Source of the DNA: a virus
Virus record (IMG/VR): IMGVR_UViG_3300042540_001146
Span: 1 to 30,057 of that record
Length of the DNA stretch: 30,057 nucleotides
Direction: 5' to 3' (one strand)
Position 1 is the stretch's first letter; each line of letters begins with the position of its first letter. The notes beneath the pieces are model-generated. The model saw only the letters and a program-made list of their open reading frames with translations. It did no database searches and was not told the DNA's origin. This document shows, piece by piece, positions 1-7,603 of the stretch. The position numbers and the translations under genes are program-made.

Positions 1-4
1 TTTT

Positions 5-352
5 TTAGTTATTTATCTTGATTTGTCCAAAAGGTATTCTTCTCAAATCACCAACCTCATTTTTATCCACAATATGTAGGGGTCCAATCACTTCTTCAAA
101 GGTATATTGACGCCCCCTCCCCCAGTGGAAGTTAATGCCAGTAAATCCCCAAGAATAAACATTTGTAACGGCAACAAAAGGATGTGCGTCATATCTTACA
201 CGAGGAGTCTTCGGTCTGTAAACAAAAGTATAAAACTTACCTGCCTCTGGAGAAGTAGTTGTTTGTTTCAATACATCAAGTATTTCCAACATCAAATCAT
301 CGGCATCTTCTGTTCCATATAAGTTTTTGAGTAGAGGTTTAATACGGTTCAT
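5..352 (-). CDS. Conserved-looking hypothetical protein downstream of gp4
   Basis: This 115-aa protein is on the minus strand, immediately downstream of the gp4-like gene. Its start ATG overlaps the gp4 TGA as ATGA (positions 352-349), so translation is probably coupled and the two genes share a late transcript. I do not recognise the family. The N-terminal third (MNRIKPLLKNLYGTEDADDL onward) looks helical. The rest is rich in aromatic residues and beta-prone, with a YRPKTPRVRYDAHPFVAV segment and a GINFHWGRGRQYTF segment, and has no signal peptide or membrane segment. The pairing with a head-completion gene suggests a virion-assembly role, but that is inference only. It does not resemble T4 gp53 or gp50 closely enough for me to name it. 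Confidence 0.8.
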   Translation of the reverse strand: MNRIKPLLKNLYGTEDADDLMLEILDVLKQTTTSPEAGKFYTFVYRPKTPRVRYDAHPFVAVTNVYSWGFTGINFHWGRGRQYTFEEVIGPLHIVDKNEVGDLRRIPFGQIKINN

Positions 353-792
353 TTTTTAGAAATACCTAATTCGTGTTCCGTGATTACTTTGAAGGTCCAT
401 CCTTTATCTTTACAATATTCTCTTGCCGCTTCCCACTTTGATTGGTTTTTGGCATATTCATATGCTTCATAGATGTATCCTTTGGTCTGCCTCTTAGGTT
501 TGGGTGGAGGCATCGTTTGCTTATATGGTTTAATCTCAATCAAATACTTTTTAGTACTTCCATCTGGTTCTTTAACCTTTATATAAGCATCAGGAAAGTA
601 TCTATGAATTCTTCCATCTACCGGTGAACGATATGGAATTGCAAGTTCTTCTGAAGCATACTCTAAAATATTTTCATTCGTATCACAATATTTTAGAAAC
701 TTCAATTCCCATAAAGACCGATAGATGATGTTGGTGGGGTCTCCAACATATTTTTCAGGAAATGATGGTTTGAATTTTCCTTTATAAGACAT
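349..792 (-). CDS. 4: Head completion protein, T4 gp4-like
   Basis: This 147-aa protein matches the T4 gp4 (gp50/gp4) head-completion family in length and motif order. It opens with SYKGKFKPSFPEKYVGDP and then IIYRSLWELKFLKYCD. It continues with a SEELAIPYRSPVDGRIHRYFPDAYI block and an EIKPYKQTMPPPKPK block, and ends with a helix containing WEAAREYCKDKGWTFKVITE. The acidic D followed by E-x-K arrangement (PDAYIKV, then LIEIKP) is the signature of a PD-(D/E)xK-like nuclease fold, as discussed for gp4. In T4, gp4 acts after DNA packaging to prepare the filled head for tail joining. It is transcribed divergently from the tail-tube gene at 834. The family assignment is confident; catalytic activity is inferred. 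Confidence 0.88.
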   Translation of the reverse strand: MSYKGKFKPSFPEKYVGDPTNIIYRSLWELKFLKYCDTNENILEYASEELAIPYRSPVDGRIHRYFPDAYIKVKEPDGSTKKYLIEIKPYKQTMPPPKPKRQTKGYIYEAYEYAKNQSKWEAAREYCKDKGWTFKVITEHELGISKK

Positions 793-833
793 CTAAATAC
801 TTATACTAATAAGACTCATAAAAGGTATTTAGA
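792..833. promoter_or_regulatory. Divergent intergenic region with symmetric late-promoter-like motifs
   Basis: The 41 bases between the gp4 start (minus) and the tube-fold gene start (plus) carry TCTAAATAC at 792-800. The exact inverse, GTATTTAGA, lies at 825-833. Each copy, read on its own strand, is a CTAAATAC motif about 34 bases upstream of the ATG it faces. This resembles the T4-type late promoter (TATAAATA) with one change. The plus-strand leader also has an AAAAGG ribosome-binding-site-like stretch at 820-825. I infer a bidirectional late promoter; alternatively the inverted repeat could be a protein-binding site. Confidence 0.45.
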
Positions 834-1604
834 ATGCCTAGTATCCGCAGAATATCTGATTTTAAACCACTATTTACGAATCTGGCTCAGAGTTCTCACT
901 TTCAGGTCATCTTTGGTGGTCTACCAACTCCACTTTTATCACATCTTGCAATAAGAGGAGTTGACCCATTATTTGTTGCTAATGATGCGGGACTACTTTG
1001 TTTTTCGGCATCACTACCGGGAACTCAACTAGCAACTGCCGATATTAGCAATAATTATACTGGAGTAAACGAAAGAATTGCTCATCGCAGAATCTTTACA
1101 GAAATTGGTCTGGAGTTTTATGTTGATAGTAATTATACCAATTTAAAATTCATAGAGCACTGGATGGAGTTTATTGCCAGTGGTTCTAATGAGAATCCAT
1201 CCAGAGACGGATATTATTTTAGAATGAGATATCCAAAAGATTATAAGAGTGATATGACTAAGATTATTAAGTTTGATAGAGATTATAATGCAGAAATTGA
1301 GTATAATTTTTTCGGACTATTTCCACTTTCTTTAAATTCAGTACCAGTTCAGTATAATGGTTCTGATATATTAAAAATGAGTGCCACATTTAATTACGAA
1401 AGATATGTTTGTGGCAGAACATTAAGTTTAGATTTTATAAGAAATAATGATAATAATAAAGTCTTAGGTAATGTAATTAACAGTACAACTAATCAAACAA
1501 ATAGACAAAATAGACTTGCCACAGGAAGAGATGAATTGATTAATAGAAATCTCAATCTAGGAACTGGTAGATTGGATGACCCAAGACCAGTTGGAGTTGC
1601 CTAA
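834..1604 (+). CDS. Baseplate tail-tube initiator-like protein (gp48/gp54 type)
   Basis: This 256-aa protein has the layout of a tail-tube fold. An N-terminal helix (RISDFKPLFTNLAQ) leads into FQVIFGGLPTPLL. Next comes a loop with FSASLPGTQLATADISN and the run GVNERIAHRRIFTEIGLEFY. A helix with FIEHWMEFIASG follows, then a beta segment IEYNFFGLFPLSLNSVPVQY and LKMSATFNYERYV. In T4, gp48 and gp54 both contain a tube-like domain and cap the baseplate so the gp19 tube can polymerise. The position just before gp26 and the hub genes fits this role. The C-terminal 60 residues are Asn/Arg-rich and probably flexible. I cannot tell gp48 from gp54 by eye, so I give no symbol. Confidence 0.68.
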   Translation: MPSIRRISDFKPLFTNLAQSSHFQVIFGGLPTPLLSHLAIRGVDPLFVANDAGLLCFSASLPGTQLATADISNNYTGVNERIAHRRIFTEIGLEFYVDSNYTNLKFIEHWMEFIASGSNENPSRDGYYFRMRYPKDYKSDMTKIIKFDRDYNAEIEYNFFGLFPLSLNSVPVQYNGSDILKMSATFNYERYVCGRTLSLDFIRNNDNNKVLGNVINSTTNQTNRQNRLATGRDELINRNLNLGTGRLDDPRPVGVA

Positions 1605-1609
1605 GTCGT

Positions 1610-1617
1610 CTAAATAA
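1610..1617 (+). promoter_or_regulatory. Candidate late promoter before gene 26
   Basis: CTAAATAA lies in the 38-base gap between the tube-fold gene and gene 26, 26 bases upstream of the ATG. It is one base from the T4 late -10 consensus and is the same motif as in the divergent region at 792-833. A TAGGA ribosome-binding-like element sits close to the ATG at 1643. This is a weak motif-only call. Confidence 0.35.
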
Positions 1618-1642
1618 TTTTAACTGAACTTTATAGGATATT

Positions 1643-2362
1643 ATGCCTTTACCAAAGATTGCAACTCCAATTTATGAATTGGAAATTCCTTCATTAAAAA
1701 AGAAAATTAGATATAGACCCTTTCTAGTTAAAGAAGAAAAAATTCTGATTATTGCTCTAGAAAGCGAAGACCCTAAACAGATTGCAAATGCAGTTAAGAA
1801 TGTCATTTCAAATTGCATTTTAAGCAAAGGTATTAAAGTAGAAGACCTATCCACATTTGATATTGAGTATTTGTTTCTTAATATTAGAGGTAAGTCTGTG
1901 GGTGAGAGTGTTGATGTTTTAATCACTTGCCCTGATGATGAAACGACTCAGGTTCCGATGAGTATTAATTTAGATGAGATTACTGTTGAGGTTGATCCAA
2001 AACATTCTTGTGATATTAAGTTAGATGATACTCTAACTCTAAGAATGAGATATCCATCTATGACTGAGTTTATCAAGAATAATTTTGATTCTGGTGATGG
2101 TGTAAGTGTTGATGATACTTTTGATTTGATTATATCTTGTATTGATCAAATTTATTCGGAAGAAGAATCTTGGACAGCAAGTGATTCTACTAAAAAAGAA
2201 TTATTAGAATTCGTAGAGCAGTTAAGTTCCAAACAATTCAAAGAAGTTGAAAAATTTTTTGAGACTATGCCTAAACTTTCTCATACAATTAAAGTTAAAA
2301 ATCCAAAGACCGGTGTGGAAAGTGAAGTTGTATTGGAGGGTCTTTCAGCTTTTTTCGTGTAG
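1643..2362 (+). CDS. 26: Baseplate hub assembly protein gp26 (zero-frame product)
   Basis: This 239-aa protein matches the T4 gp26 baseplate family. It has an N-terminal PIYELEIPSLKKKIRYRPFL strand pair and the hallmark RPFLVKEEKILIIALES. A helical region follows (IANAVKNVISNCIL), then FDIEYLFLNIRGKSVGE, a small beta domain, and LRMRYPSMTEF. In T4, gp26 is needed for assembly of the central hub. The family is related in position and length to the G-type tail-assembly chaperones that precede tape-measure genes. The last codons (LSAFFV-stop) sit on a perfect slippery heptamer, so a minor longer product is expected (see the entry for 2335-2538). In T4 the next gene is 51; here that place is taken by the frameshift extension. 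Confidence 0.87.
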   Translation: MPLPKIATPIYELEIPSLKKKIRYRPFLVKEEKILIIALESEDPKQIANAVKNVISNCILSKGIKVEDLSTFDIEYLFLNIRGKSVGESVDVLITCPDDETTQVPMSINLDEITVEVDPKHSCDIKLDDTLTLRMRYPSMTEFIKNNFDSGDGVSVDDTFDLIISCIDQIYSEEESWTASDSTKKELLEFVEQLSSKQFKEVEKFFETMPKLSHTIKVKNPKTGVESEVVLEGLSAFFV

Positions 2363-2392
2363 GTATGGCGCATACTGATCTTGCGTCATACT
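2335..2392 (+). promoter_or_regulatory. Programmed -1 ribosomal frameshift signal
   Basis: Three classic elements line up. (1) A Shine-Dalgarno-like GGAGGG lies at 2335-2340 inside the coding region, nine bases upstream of the slippery site. (2) The slippery heptamer T TTT TTC at 2350-2356 is in the correct zero frame (codons TTT, TTC) and is followed by GTG TAG. (3) A hairpin starts six bases downstream: 2363-2372 pairs with 2382-2391 through ten base pairs, one of them G-U, with a nine-base loop; a further G-U is possible at 2362/2392. SD-like plus heptamer plus hairpin is the dnaX type of arrangement. Slipping back one base moves ribosomes from the gp26 frame into the open -1 frame that ends at 2538. 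Confidence 0.82.
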
Positions 2393-2538
2393 ATAAGACA
2401 AACTTTGCTCTGATGCAGCATCATAAATACTCTTTGACTGAACTAGAAGATATGATTCCTTGGGAAAGGGAAATTTATATAACTCTCCTACAAAATTATA
2501 TTGAAGAAGAAAATTTAAAGAACCAAGCAAATGGCTGA
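2350..2538 (+). CDS. -1-frame extension of gp26 (tail-assembly chaperone GT-like)
   Basis: The -1 frame is open from the slippery site at 2350-2356 to TGA 2536-2538. It would add 60 residues to gp26, giving a fusion of about 298 aa spanning 1643-2538. The extension reads RVGMAHTDLASYYKTNFALM and continues with HHKYSLTELEDMIPWEREIY, a helical His/Trp/Glu-rich segment of the sort found in the T part of G-T tail chaperones, which binds the tape measure. An internal ATG at 2365 could give a free 57-aa protein, but it has no good ribosome-binding site. The stop overlaps the next gene start (2531) by eight bases. Fusion is preferred over independent initiation because of the complete frameshift signal. 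Confidence 0.78.
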   Translation, partial: FFRVGMAHTDLASYYKTNFALMQHHKYSLTELEDMIPWEREIYITLLQNYIEEENLKNQANG

Positions 2539-4264
2539 TTTAGCACAAATAGCTCAAAGTGGGGTAGATCCTATATCTGGGTCCTATTTGTCTGCGGAAA
2601 GAAGAAAGGCACTATTTCAAAGAAGTAGAGTCTCATCAAATATTTTTGGTGGAGGTGGGGCACTTGTTCCGGTTAGTAGAAAATCAGACCCAGAGACCTT
2701 AGCAATTGTAAAGTCTCAATCATCATCAATAACTTCAGTGCAACAACAGGTTAATACCTTAAGTTCTGAGGTTGCTAATTTAAATAAGGTAATATTTGTT
2801 CAGACCCAAACCGTAAATGGAGTTCAAGAACTAGTAGGAAGTTTAAGAGGTGAAGTTACTGTTTTTAATGCCTCCTTAAATAACGTTGCAAAGGCAATCA
2901 ACACCGATAGTATTCTAGAACAGAATCGTGTAAAGCAAGAAAACGAAGAGCAAAGAAGAGCAACAGAATTAGGATTAAGAGCAGGTAGAGAAAGTCTTCT
3001 AGAAAAAGCAATACAAAATGCACTAATTGCTCCGGTTCAGGCAATTGCACAAAAAACACAATCTATTTTAAGTAGATTGGCACAATTTTTTGGAACATTA
3101 TTGCTTGGATGGTTAACGAATCAAGGAATTGAAACTCTTAGAGCACTGTCCGAAGATAATGGTAAAAAATTAGAAGAAATTAGAGATAATGTTCTAAAGG
3201 CTCTTGGAATTGGTGCCGCAACATTATTCTTATTAAATGGTGGATTTCTTGCTATTGCCGGAACCATTACTAGATTATCTCTTAAAATTGGTGGATGGTT
3301 GCTTAAGAATACAGTCGGTAGATTTTTTGGAGCACTTGGAAATCTTTTAAAAGGCGCTGGAGCAGCCTTGTTTGGTCTTGGAAAACAAAAACCACCGGCA
3401 ACTACAATAGTTCCTCCAACAACAACACCTCCTGGTGCTAAACCTCCTACTGTGCCACCAACTACACCAAAAGGAGGCGGACCTCCTGCTCCAAAAGGTG
3501 GAGGTCTTAATTGGTTAAAAGGAAGTGGTGTACTTAATGCTATTTTTGGAACATTAGAATTTGGAATTAGAAAATCTCAGGGACAAACAAATCTACAAGC
3601 AGGTGCCGGCGCCGGGGGTAGTGTAGCGGGGTCACTGTCCGGAGCAGCTCTTGGAGCAAAAATTGGTCTTTTGGGTGGACCAGTTTCTTGGATTACTTCA
3701 CCTTTGGGAGGTTTGATTGGTGGTGGTATAGGTTGGTATCTTGGTGGAAAAGGTGCGGATGTTCTTACTGGTGCAGATAAACCTAAAACACCAACACCAA
3801 CACCAACATCAAAGGCACAAAGTCCAGTAATACCATCATCTACAAAATCTACACAAACTCCTGCTCCTGCTGCCACCACTGCCGCTAGTGATAAAACATT
3901 TGAGCAGCAAATGAGTGATTTAAAGACTCAGGCTGATTCAATTGATTTCACTCAGGCACCACAATATGGAGAACTCAATATAACACCAGAGGAGAGTAAT
4001 CAGGTTTCATCTCAATCAAATCAGGTAAATATAAGACCACTTCCAGCACAAACTGATAGGATTTCTACTCAAGTTAATGTTGGTCCTGCACCAGCACCAG
4101 CACCAAATGTAATTTATAGAAGAGTTGGGTCTTCGGCACAACAACAATCCTCAGGTGCCGCTCCTACTGGTGGTCCGGTAAATCAAGTTCCATCAATATC
4201 AGCATCAAATCCAGATAATTTCTATGTGCTCTACTCACAAGTAAATTATAATGTGGTGACATAA
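2531..4264 (+). CDS. Candidate tape-measure/hub protein with coiled coil and membrane segments
   Basis: This 577-aa protein has no sure family assignment. From the N-terminus: a short Ala/Ser region, a helical coiled-coil stretch at about 55-150 (SITSVQQQVNTLSSEVANLN), and a helical, charged segment. A hydrophobic motif FFGTLLLGWL lies near residue 190 and a second hydrophobic stretch at about 225-260. A Pro/Thr/Gly-rich linker at about 285-325 leads to a Gly/Ala-rich hydrophobic region at about 355-410. The tail is Pro/Thr/Gln-rich and looks disordered. Its length is close to T4 gp29 (590 aa), the tape measure. It directly follows the frameshifted chaperone gene, the usual place for a tape measure. 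No hydrolase motif is visible. It shares the FxxTLL(L/V)GWL motif with the next gene product, so the two may be paralogous. Confidence 0.6.
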   Translation: MADLAQIAQSGVDPISGSYLSAERRKALFQRSRVSSNIFGGGGALVPVSRKSDPETLAIVKSQSSSITSVQQQVNTLSSEVANLNKVIFVQTQTVNGVQELVGSLRGEVTVFNASLNNVAKAINTDSILEQNRVKQENEEQRRATELGLRAGRESLLEKAIQNALIAPVQAIAQKTQSILSRLAQFFGTLLLGWLTNQGIETLRALSEDNGKKLEEIRDNVLKALGIGAATLFLLNGGFLAIAGTITRLSLKIGGWLLKNTVGRFFGALGNLLKGAGAALFGLGKQKPPATTIVPPTTTPPGAKPPTVPPTTPKGGGPPAPKGGGLNWLKGSGVLNAIFGTLEFGIRKSQGQTNLQAGAGAGGSVAGSLSGAALGAKIGLLGGPVSWITSPLGGLIGGGIGWYLGGKGADVLTGADKPKTPTPTPTSKAQSPVIPSSTKSTQTPAPAATTAASDKTFEQQMSDLKTQADSIDFTQAPQYGELNITPEESNQVSSQSNQVNIRPLPAQTDRISTQVNVGPAPAPAPNVIYRRVGSSAQQQSSGAAPTGGPVNQVPSISASNPDNFYVLYSQVNYNVVT

Positions 4265-4265
4265 G

Positions 4266-6245
4266 ATGGCAGTAGCAGTAAAACCATCCAAAAGTTTACT
4301 TAATATTCGTTCTGGAATTAAGTCCATAAAAGATTCATTCTCTGGACTGAGAAAGAATAGTGAAAACCTCAACGAGGTTATGTTGAAAAAAACAAAAGTA
4401 AAAAGAGAATCAATAGCAAGAAATTATATACTTTCTCAAAGAAGACAAGAACAGGAAAGAAGAAAAAATAAAGAAGACCTTTTAGAGGCATCAAGTATTG
4501 GTGGTGCAATTAAGAGGCAGGGAAGAGCAATTGCCTCAAGTACCAAAGGATTTCTGGGAAGAATTATGGACTTCCTGTCAACACTATTAGTTGGTTGGTT
4601 GCTTACTAATTTGCCATCAATTATCACGATGGCACAGGAATTAATTGCTAGAATACAGAGACTTTATACTATTATAACTGGATTTTTTAATAATACCGTG
4701 AATTTGTTTAAAGGATTTGGAAAACTTCTAAGTGCCGTTGGTAAAAATATTCTAACCTTTGATTTTACCGATAGTAAAGGAAGAGTTGAAAGTGCCTTGA
4801 AAGATTTGGGTGGTACTTTTGATGATATGCAAAGTCAGTTTGATGAAGGATTTAAGTTACTCACAACATCTCTTGGAGAAGGAGTTGTAAGTGGAGAAAA
4901 CGCAAAACCTTTTGGAACTCAATATGAAAATGAAAGTATGCAAGAGCAACCTTCTAGTAGTTCTAGCGGTAGAGCAGTTTCTGGTGATGCTGTAGATAAA
5001 AAAGTTTTGGATTTTATTGCAGATGGAGAAGCAAGTCAGAGCGACCCTTATGGGGGATTTAATACGTCAAGAGGAAAAACTCAAGGGAGGGCAACAGACA
5101 AAACAATTGGTTGGTTGGCACAAAATGCTCAAGGTGCTATCGGCCGATATCAACATATGCCAGCGTATATTTTAGACAGGGCGATAGCAGCTGGTTACAA
5201 TGCAAATACAAAGTTTACTCCAGAAGTTCAAGATAAAATTACTTTACACTTTTTAAAAACTTCACATTCATATGATGCCTGGAAATCTGGCAAACTAAGT
5301 GATGAAGATTTTCTTGGTAAATTAGCACCAACTTGGAGAGCTATTCCTCAAGGTCCAAAAAATGCTGCAATATTGGGTGGAAGTCCAAATTCTACCTATA
5401 ACGATAGATATGCTGGTGGAAATGCATCAAAAGGAACTTGGGAACAGAGATTAACAAAACTTAAATCTGTGAAAACCGGTGCCACTCAACAAGCACAGCA
5501 AGTACCATCAACACCAAGACCAGCACAAACAGCACCAGCAGTTTCAACATCAGTTATAGACCAATTTAAAGGTAAACCCGGAGGAGCAGCAGGAATAATT
5601 ACATCAGAAAGAGGAATGAGATTAAGTCCTACAACTGGCAAATACCGAATGCATCACGGAATTGATATTGCTCCAGCAGGACCAGGATATTATGTTGCAT
5701 TAAAACTATCAGGTACGGTTTCTGATGTTTCTTTAGGATATAGTGGTGGATATGGTAACTATGTTGATATTAAATCGGGAAACACAATATATCGTTTTGC
5801 ACACTTAGCAAAGGTACTGGTGAAAAGGGGTCAATCTTATAATGGACAAACAATTGGTGAAATTGGAAATACTGGTTCTGGTACTGGGATACATCTTCAT
5901 TTTGAGGTAAGACCTGGAGGTGGTGATTCTATTAATCCAAGACCATATCTTGGTCTTCTTTCAATCGGAAAACAATTAACCGGGGCTCCAGGACAACCAG
6001 CACAAATATCAACTCCAACACCTGCACAAATAGCATCATCAGGAACTCAACAGAGACGACAAGCATCTCAGCAATTAGCACAACAACCAGCAGGACCTAG
6101 TATTCTTATAATAGAAGAAGAACCTCCTGCACCACAACCACAAGTCTCTGCTGGTGGTGGAGGGGCGATGATGATTCCTATTGTAATTAATCCGTTAAAT
6201 AGTTTTATCACAAAGAAACTTCTACTAGATTTAGCATACACATAA
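4266..6245 (+). CDS. Tail-associated cell-wall hydrolase: GH104-like lysozyme plus M23 peptidase
   Basis: This 659-aa protein begins one base after the previous stop. Residues 1-100 are highly basic and helical. A hydrophobic motif FLSTLLVGWLLTN lies at about 102-116. Residues about 245-400 resemble the lambda-R-type lysozyme/lytic transglycosylase fold (GH104). They contain DFIADGEAS with likely catalytic Glu255, then GAIGRYQHMP, FTPEVQDKITLHFL and WRAIPQ. Residues about 445-565 form an M23 zinc endopeptidase domain with H463-x3-D467 (in MHHGIDIAP), H513 and H543-x-H545 (HLHFE). The last 100 residues are Pro/Gln-rich, with a hydrophobic end. It probably cuts peptidoglycan glycan and peptide bonds during DNA entry, riding on the hub or as a second tape-measure-like protein. 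T4 carries its lysozyme in gp5 instead. Confidence 0.83.
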   Translation: MAVAVKPSKSLLNIRSGIKSIKDSFSGLRKNSENLNEVMLKKTKVKRESIARNYILSQRRQEQERRKNKEDLLEASSIGGAIKRQGRAIASSTKGFLGRIMDFLSTLLVGWLLTNLPSIITMAQELIARIQRLYTIITGFFNNTVNLFKGFGKLLSAVGKNILTFDFTDSKGRVESALKDLGGTFDDMQSQFDEGFKLLTTSLGEGVVSGENAKPFGTQYENESMQEQPSSSSSGRAVSGDAVDKKVLDFIADGEASQSDPYGGFNTSRGKTQGRATDKTIGWLAQNAQGAIGRYQHMPAYILDRAIAAGYNANTKFTPEVQDKITLHFLKTSHSYDAWKSGKLSDEDFLGKLAPTWRAIPQGPKNAAILGGSPNSTYNDRYAGGNASKGTWEQRLTKLKSVKTGATQQAQQVPSTPRPAQTAPAVSTSVIDQFKGKPGGAAGIITSERGMRLSPTTGKYRMHHGIDIAPAGPGYYVALKLSGTVSDVSLGYSGGYGNYVDIKSGNTIYRFAHLAKVLVKRGQSYNGQTIGEIGNTGSGTGIHLHFEVRPGGGDSINPRPYLGLLSIGKQLTGAPGQPAQISTPTPAQIASSGTQQRRQASQQLAQQPAGPSILIIEEEPPAPQPQVSAGGGGAMMIPIVINPLNSFITKKLLLDLAYT

Positions 6246-7603
6246 TGTCAATTAAAAAGTCAATCTACGAAGAACTTATACTAGAATCCAACGACCAAAA
6301 GAGAACGGTTGATATTAGAACTGGTACAGTTTCTATTGATTACTATGAAGATATTTTCTCACCAACAATCACTGTAAAGATTCAGGTAGGAAATACCGGT
6401 GATTCTATTCAGGCACAGGATAATGAAGGAAATGCAACGGGAAAATTTCAGTCAATTTATAATGGTCTTCCTTTAAGAGGTGGTGAGAGAGTTTCTTTGA
6501 AAATTGCCGGTAATTCTGCCACAAATCCCGGACTAGATTTTGCAACCGACGAGAAAGACTATCTTTATGTTTCTAGTATTACGAATGTTATTTCAGAATC
6601 ACAACGAGAATTCTTTGAACTTAATCTAGTTTCAAGAGAAGCAATCACAAATGAAACCATAAGAGTTCCTAAGAAATTTCCAACTAGTCAATCAATCAGC
6701 GATTCTGTGGAAAGTATCATTAAGGAATATCTAAAGACAGACAAGATTGATAAAATTGATAAGACTCAAAATAAGTACGGTTTTATTGGTAATCTTAGAA
6801 AACCATTTACGGTATTAGTATGGTTGGCATCTAAAGGAGTTCCGGAAACTTCAAAGAAAGATGCAACGGCAGGATATGTATTTTTCCAAACACAGGATGG
6901 ATTTAATTTTAGGTCAATTGATAATTTAATTTCACAAACTCCAAGAAAAACTTTTAATGATAAAGAATTTGTGTATGATTATACTGATGTAAACCAGACT
7001 GGATATGAGAGAGATAATGATTTTAAGATTTTACAATACACCACAAACAGAAATCAAAATCTAATTGAGAAACTTAGATTGGGTAGTTATTCTAGTTATA
7101 GAGTAGTTTATGATCCTCTTAATTTTACATTTAATGCATCAACATTTAAACTTGAAGATTATGCCGGTGAATCTGCAAACCTAGGAAAGATTTTAGAATT
7201 GCCTAAGATTACAAATAGCTCTAATGAGAAACTTGGAGATTTGCCGACAAGAATTATAACTCAGGTTTTAGATGTTGGAACTGTAGAAAAAGATGTTTCT
7301 AAGCAAGAAAATGCAGATCCTGGAAAATATCAGTCTCAGGCAATAATGAGATATAATGTTTTGTTTACTCAAACTTTGAGTATGACCGTACCTTCAAATA
7401 CCAATCTAAGAGCAGGAGATATTATTACTTGCAATTTTCCTAAAATTTCCAGAGAAGACGGAGCAACATATGATGATGAACAAAGTGGTCTATATATGAT
7501 AAAAGCATTATGCCACCACTTTGATACGGAAGGTTCTTATACTTCTATGACTTTAATTAGAGATACATTTGGGCGTTACGGAACAAATACTAGACAAAAA
7601 TAA
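6245..7603 (+). CDS. 27: Baseplate central hub protein, gp27-like
   Basis: This 452-aa protein starts on the last base of the previous stop (TAATG). It opens with a beta-rich domain, VDIRTGTVSIDYYEDIFSPT. A middle region follows with FFELNLVSREAITNETIRVP. Next comes a helix-loop segment with SISDSVESIIKEYLK, then the hub hallmark GYVFFQTQDGFNFRSIDNLI near residues 215-235. The second tube-like half ends with MTVPSNTNLRAGDIITCNFP and LYMIKALCHHFDTEGSYTSM. In T4, gp27 forms the trimeric hub ring that joins gp5 to the tail tube. It lies directly before the gp5-like gene with zero spacing, as expected for binding partners made together. T4 gp27 is 391 aa, so this version is somewhat longer. Confidence 0.82.
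   Translation: MSIKKSIYEELILESNDQKRTVDIRTGTVSIDYYEDIFSPTITVKIQVGNTGDSIQAQDNEGNATGKFQSIYNGLPLRGGERVSLKIAGNSATNPGLDFATDEKDYLYVSSITNVISESQREFFELNLVSREAITNETIRVPKKFPTSQSISDSVESIIKEYLKTDKIDKIDKTQNKYGFIGNLRKPFTVLVWLASKGVPETSKKDATAGYVFFQTQDGFNFRSIDNLISQTPRKTFNDKEFVYDYTDVNQTGYERDNDFKILQYTTNRNQNLIEKLRLGSYSSYRVVYDPLNFTFNASTFKLEDYAGESANLGKILELPKITNSSNEKLGDLPTRIITQVLDVGTVEKDVSKQENADPGKYQSQAIMRYNVLFTQTLSMTVPSNTNLRAGDIITCNFPKISREDGATYDDEQSGLYMIKALCHHFDTEGSYTSMTLIRDTFGRYGTNTRQK

Noticed and set aside
2422-2429. CATAAATA as a late promoter for the 577-aa gene
   Set aside because: It is about 100 bases from the start and inside the coding extension; the spacing does not match the other candidates.
2345-2530. 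61-codon minus-strand open frame opposite the gp26 extension
   Set aside because: It is antisense to the frameshift extension and has no supporting signal.
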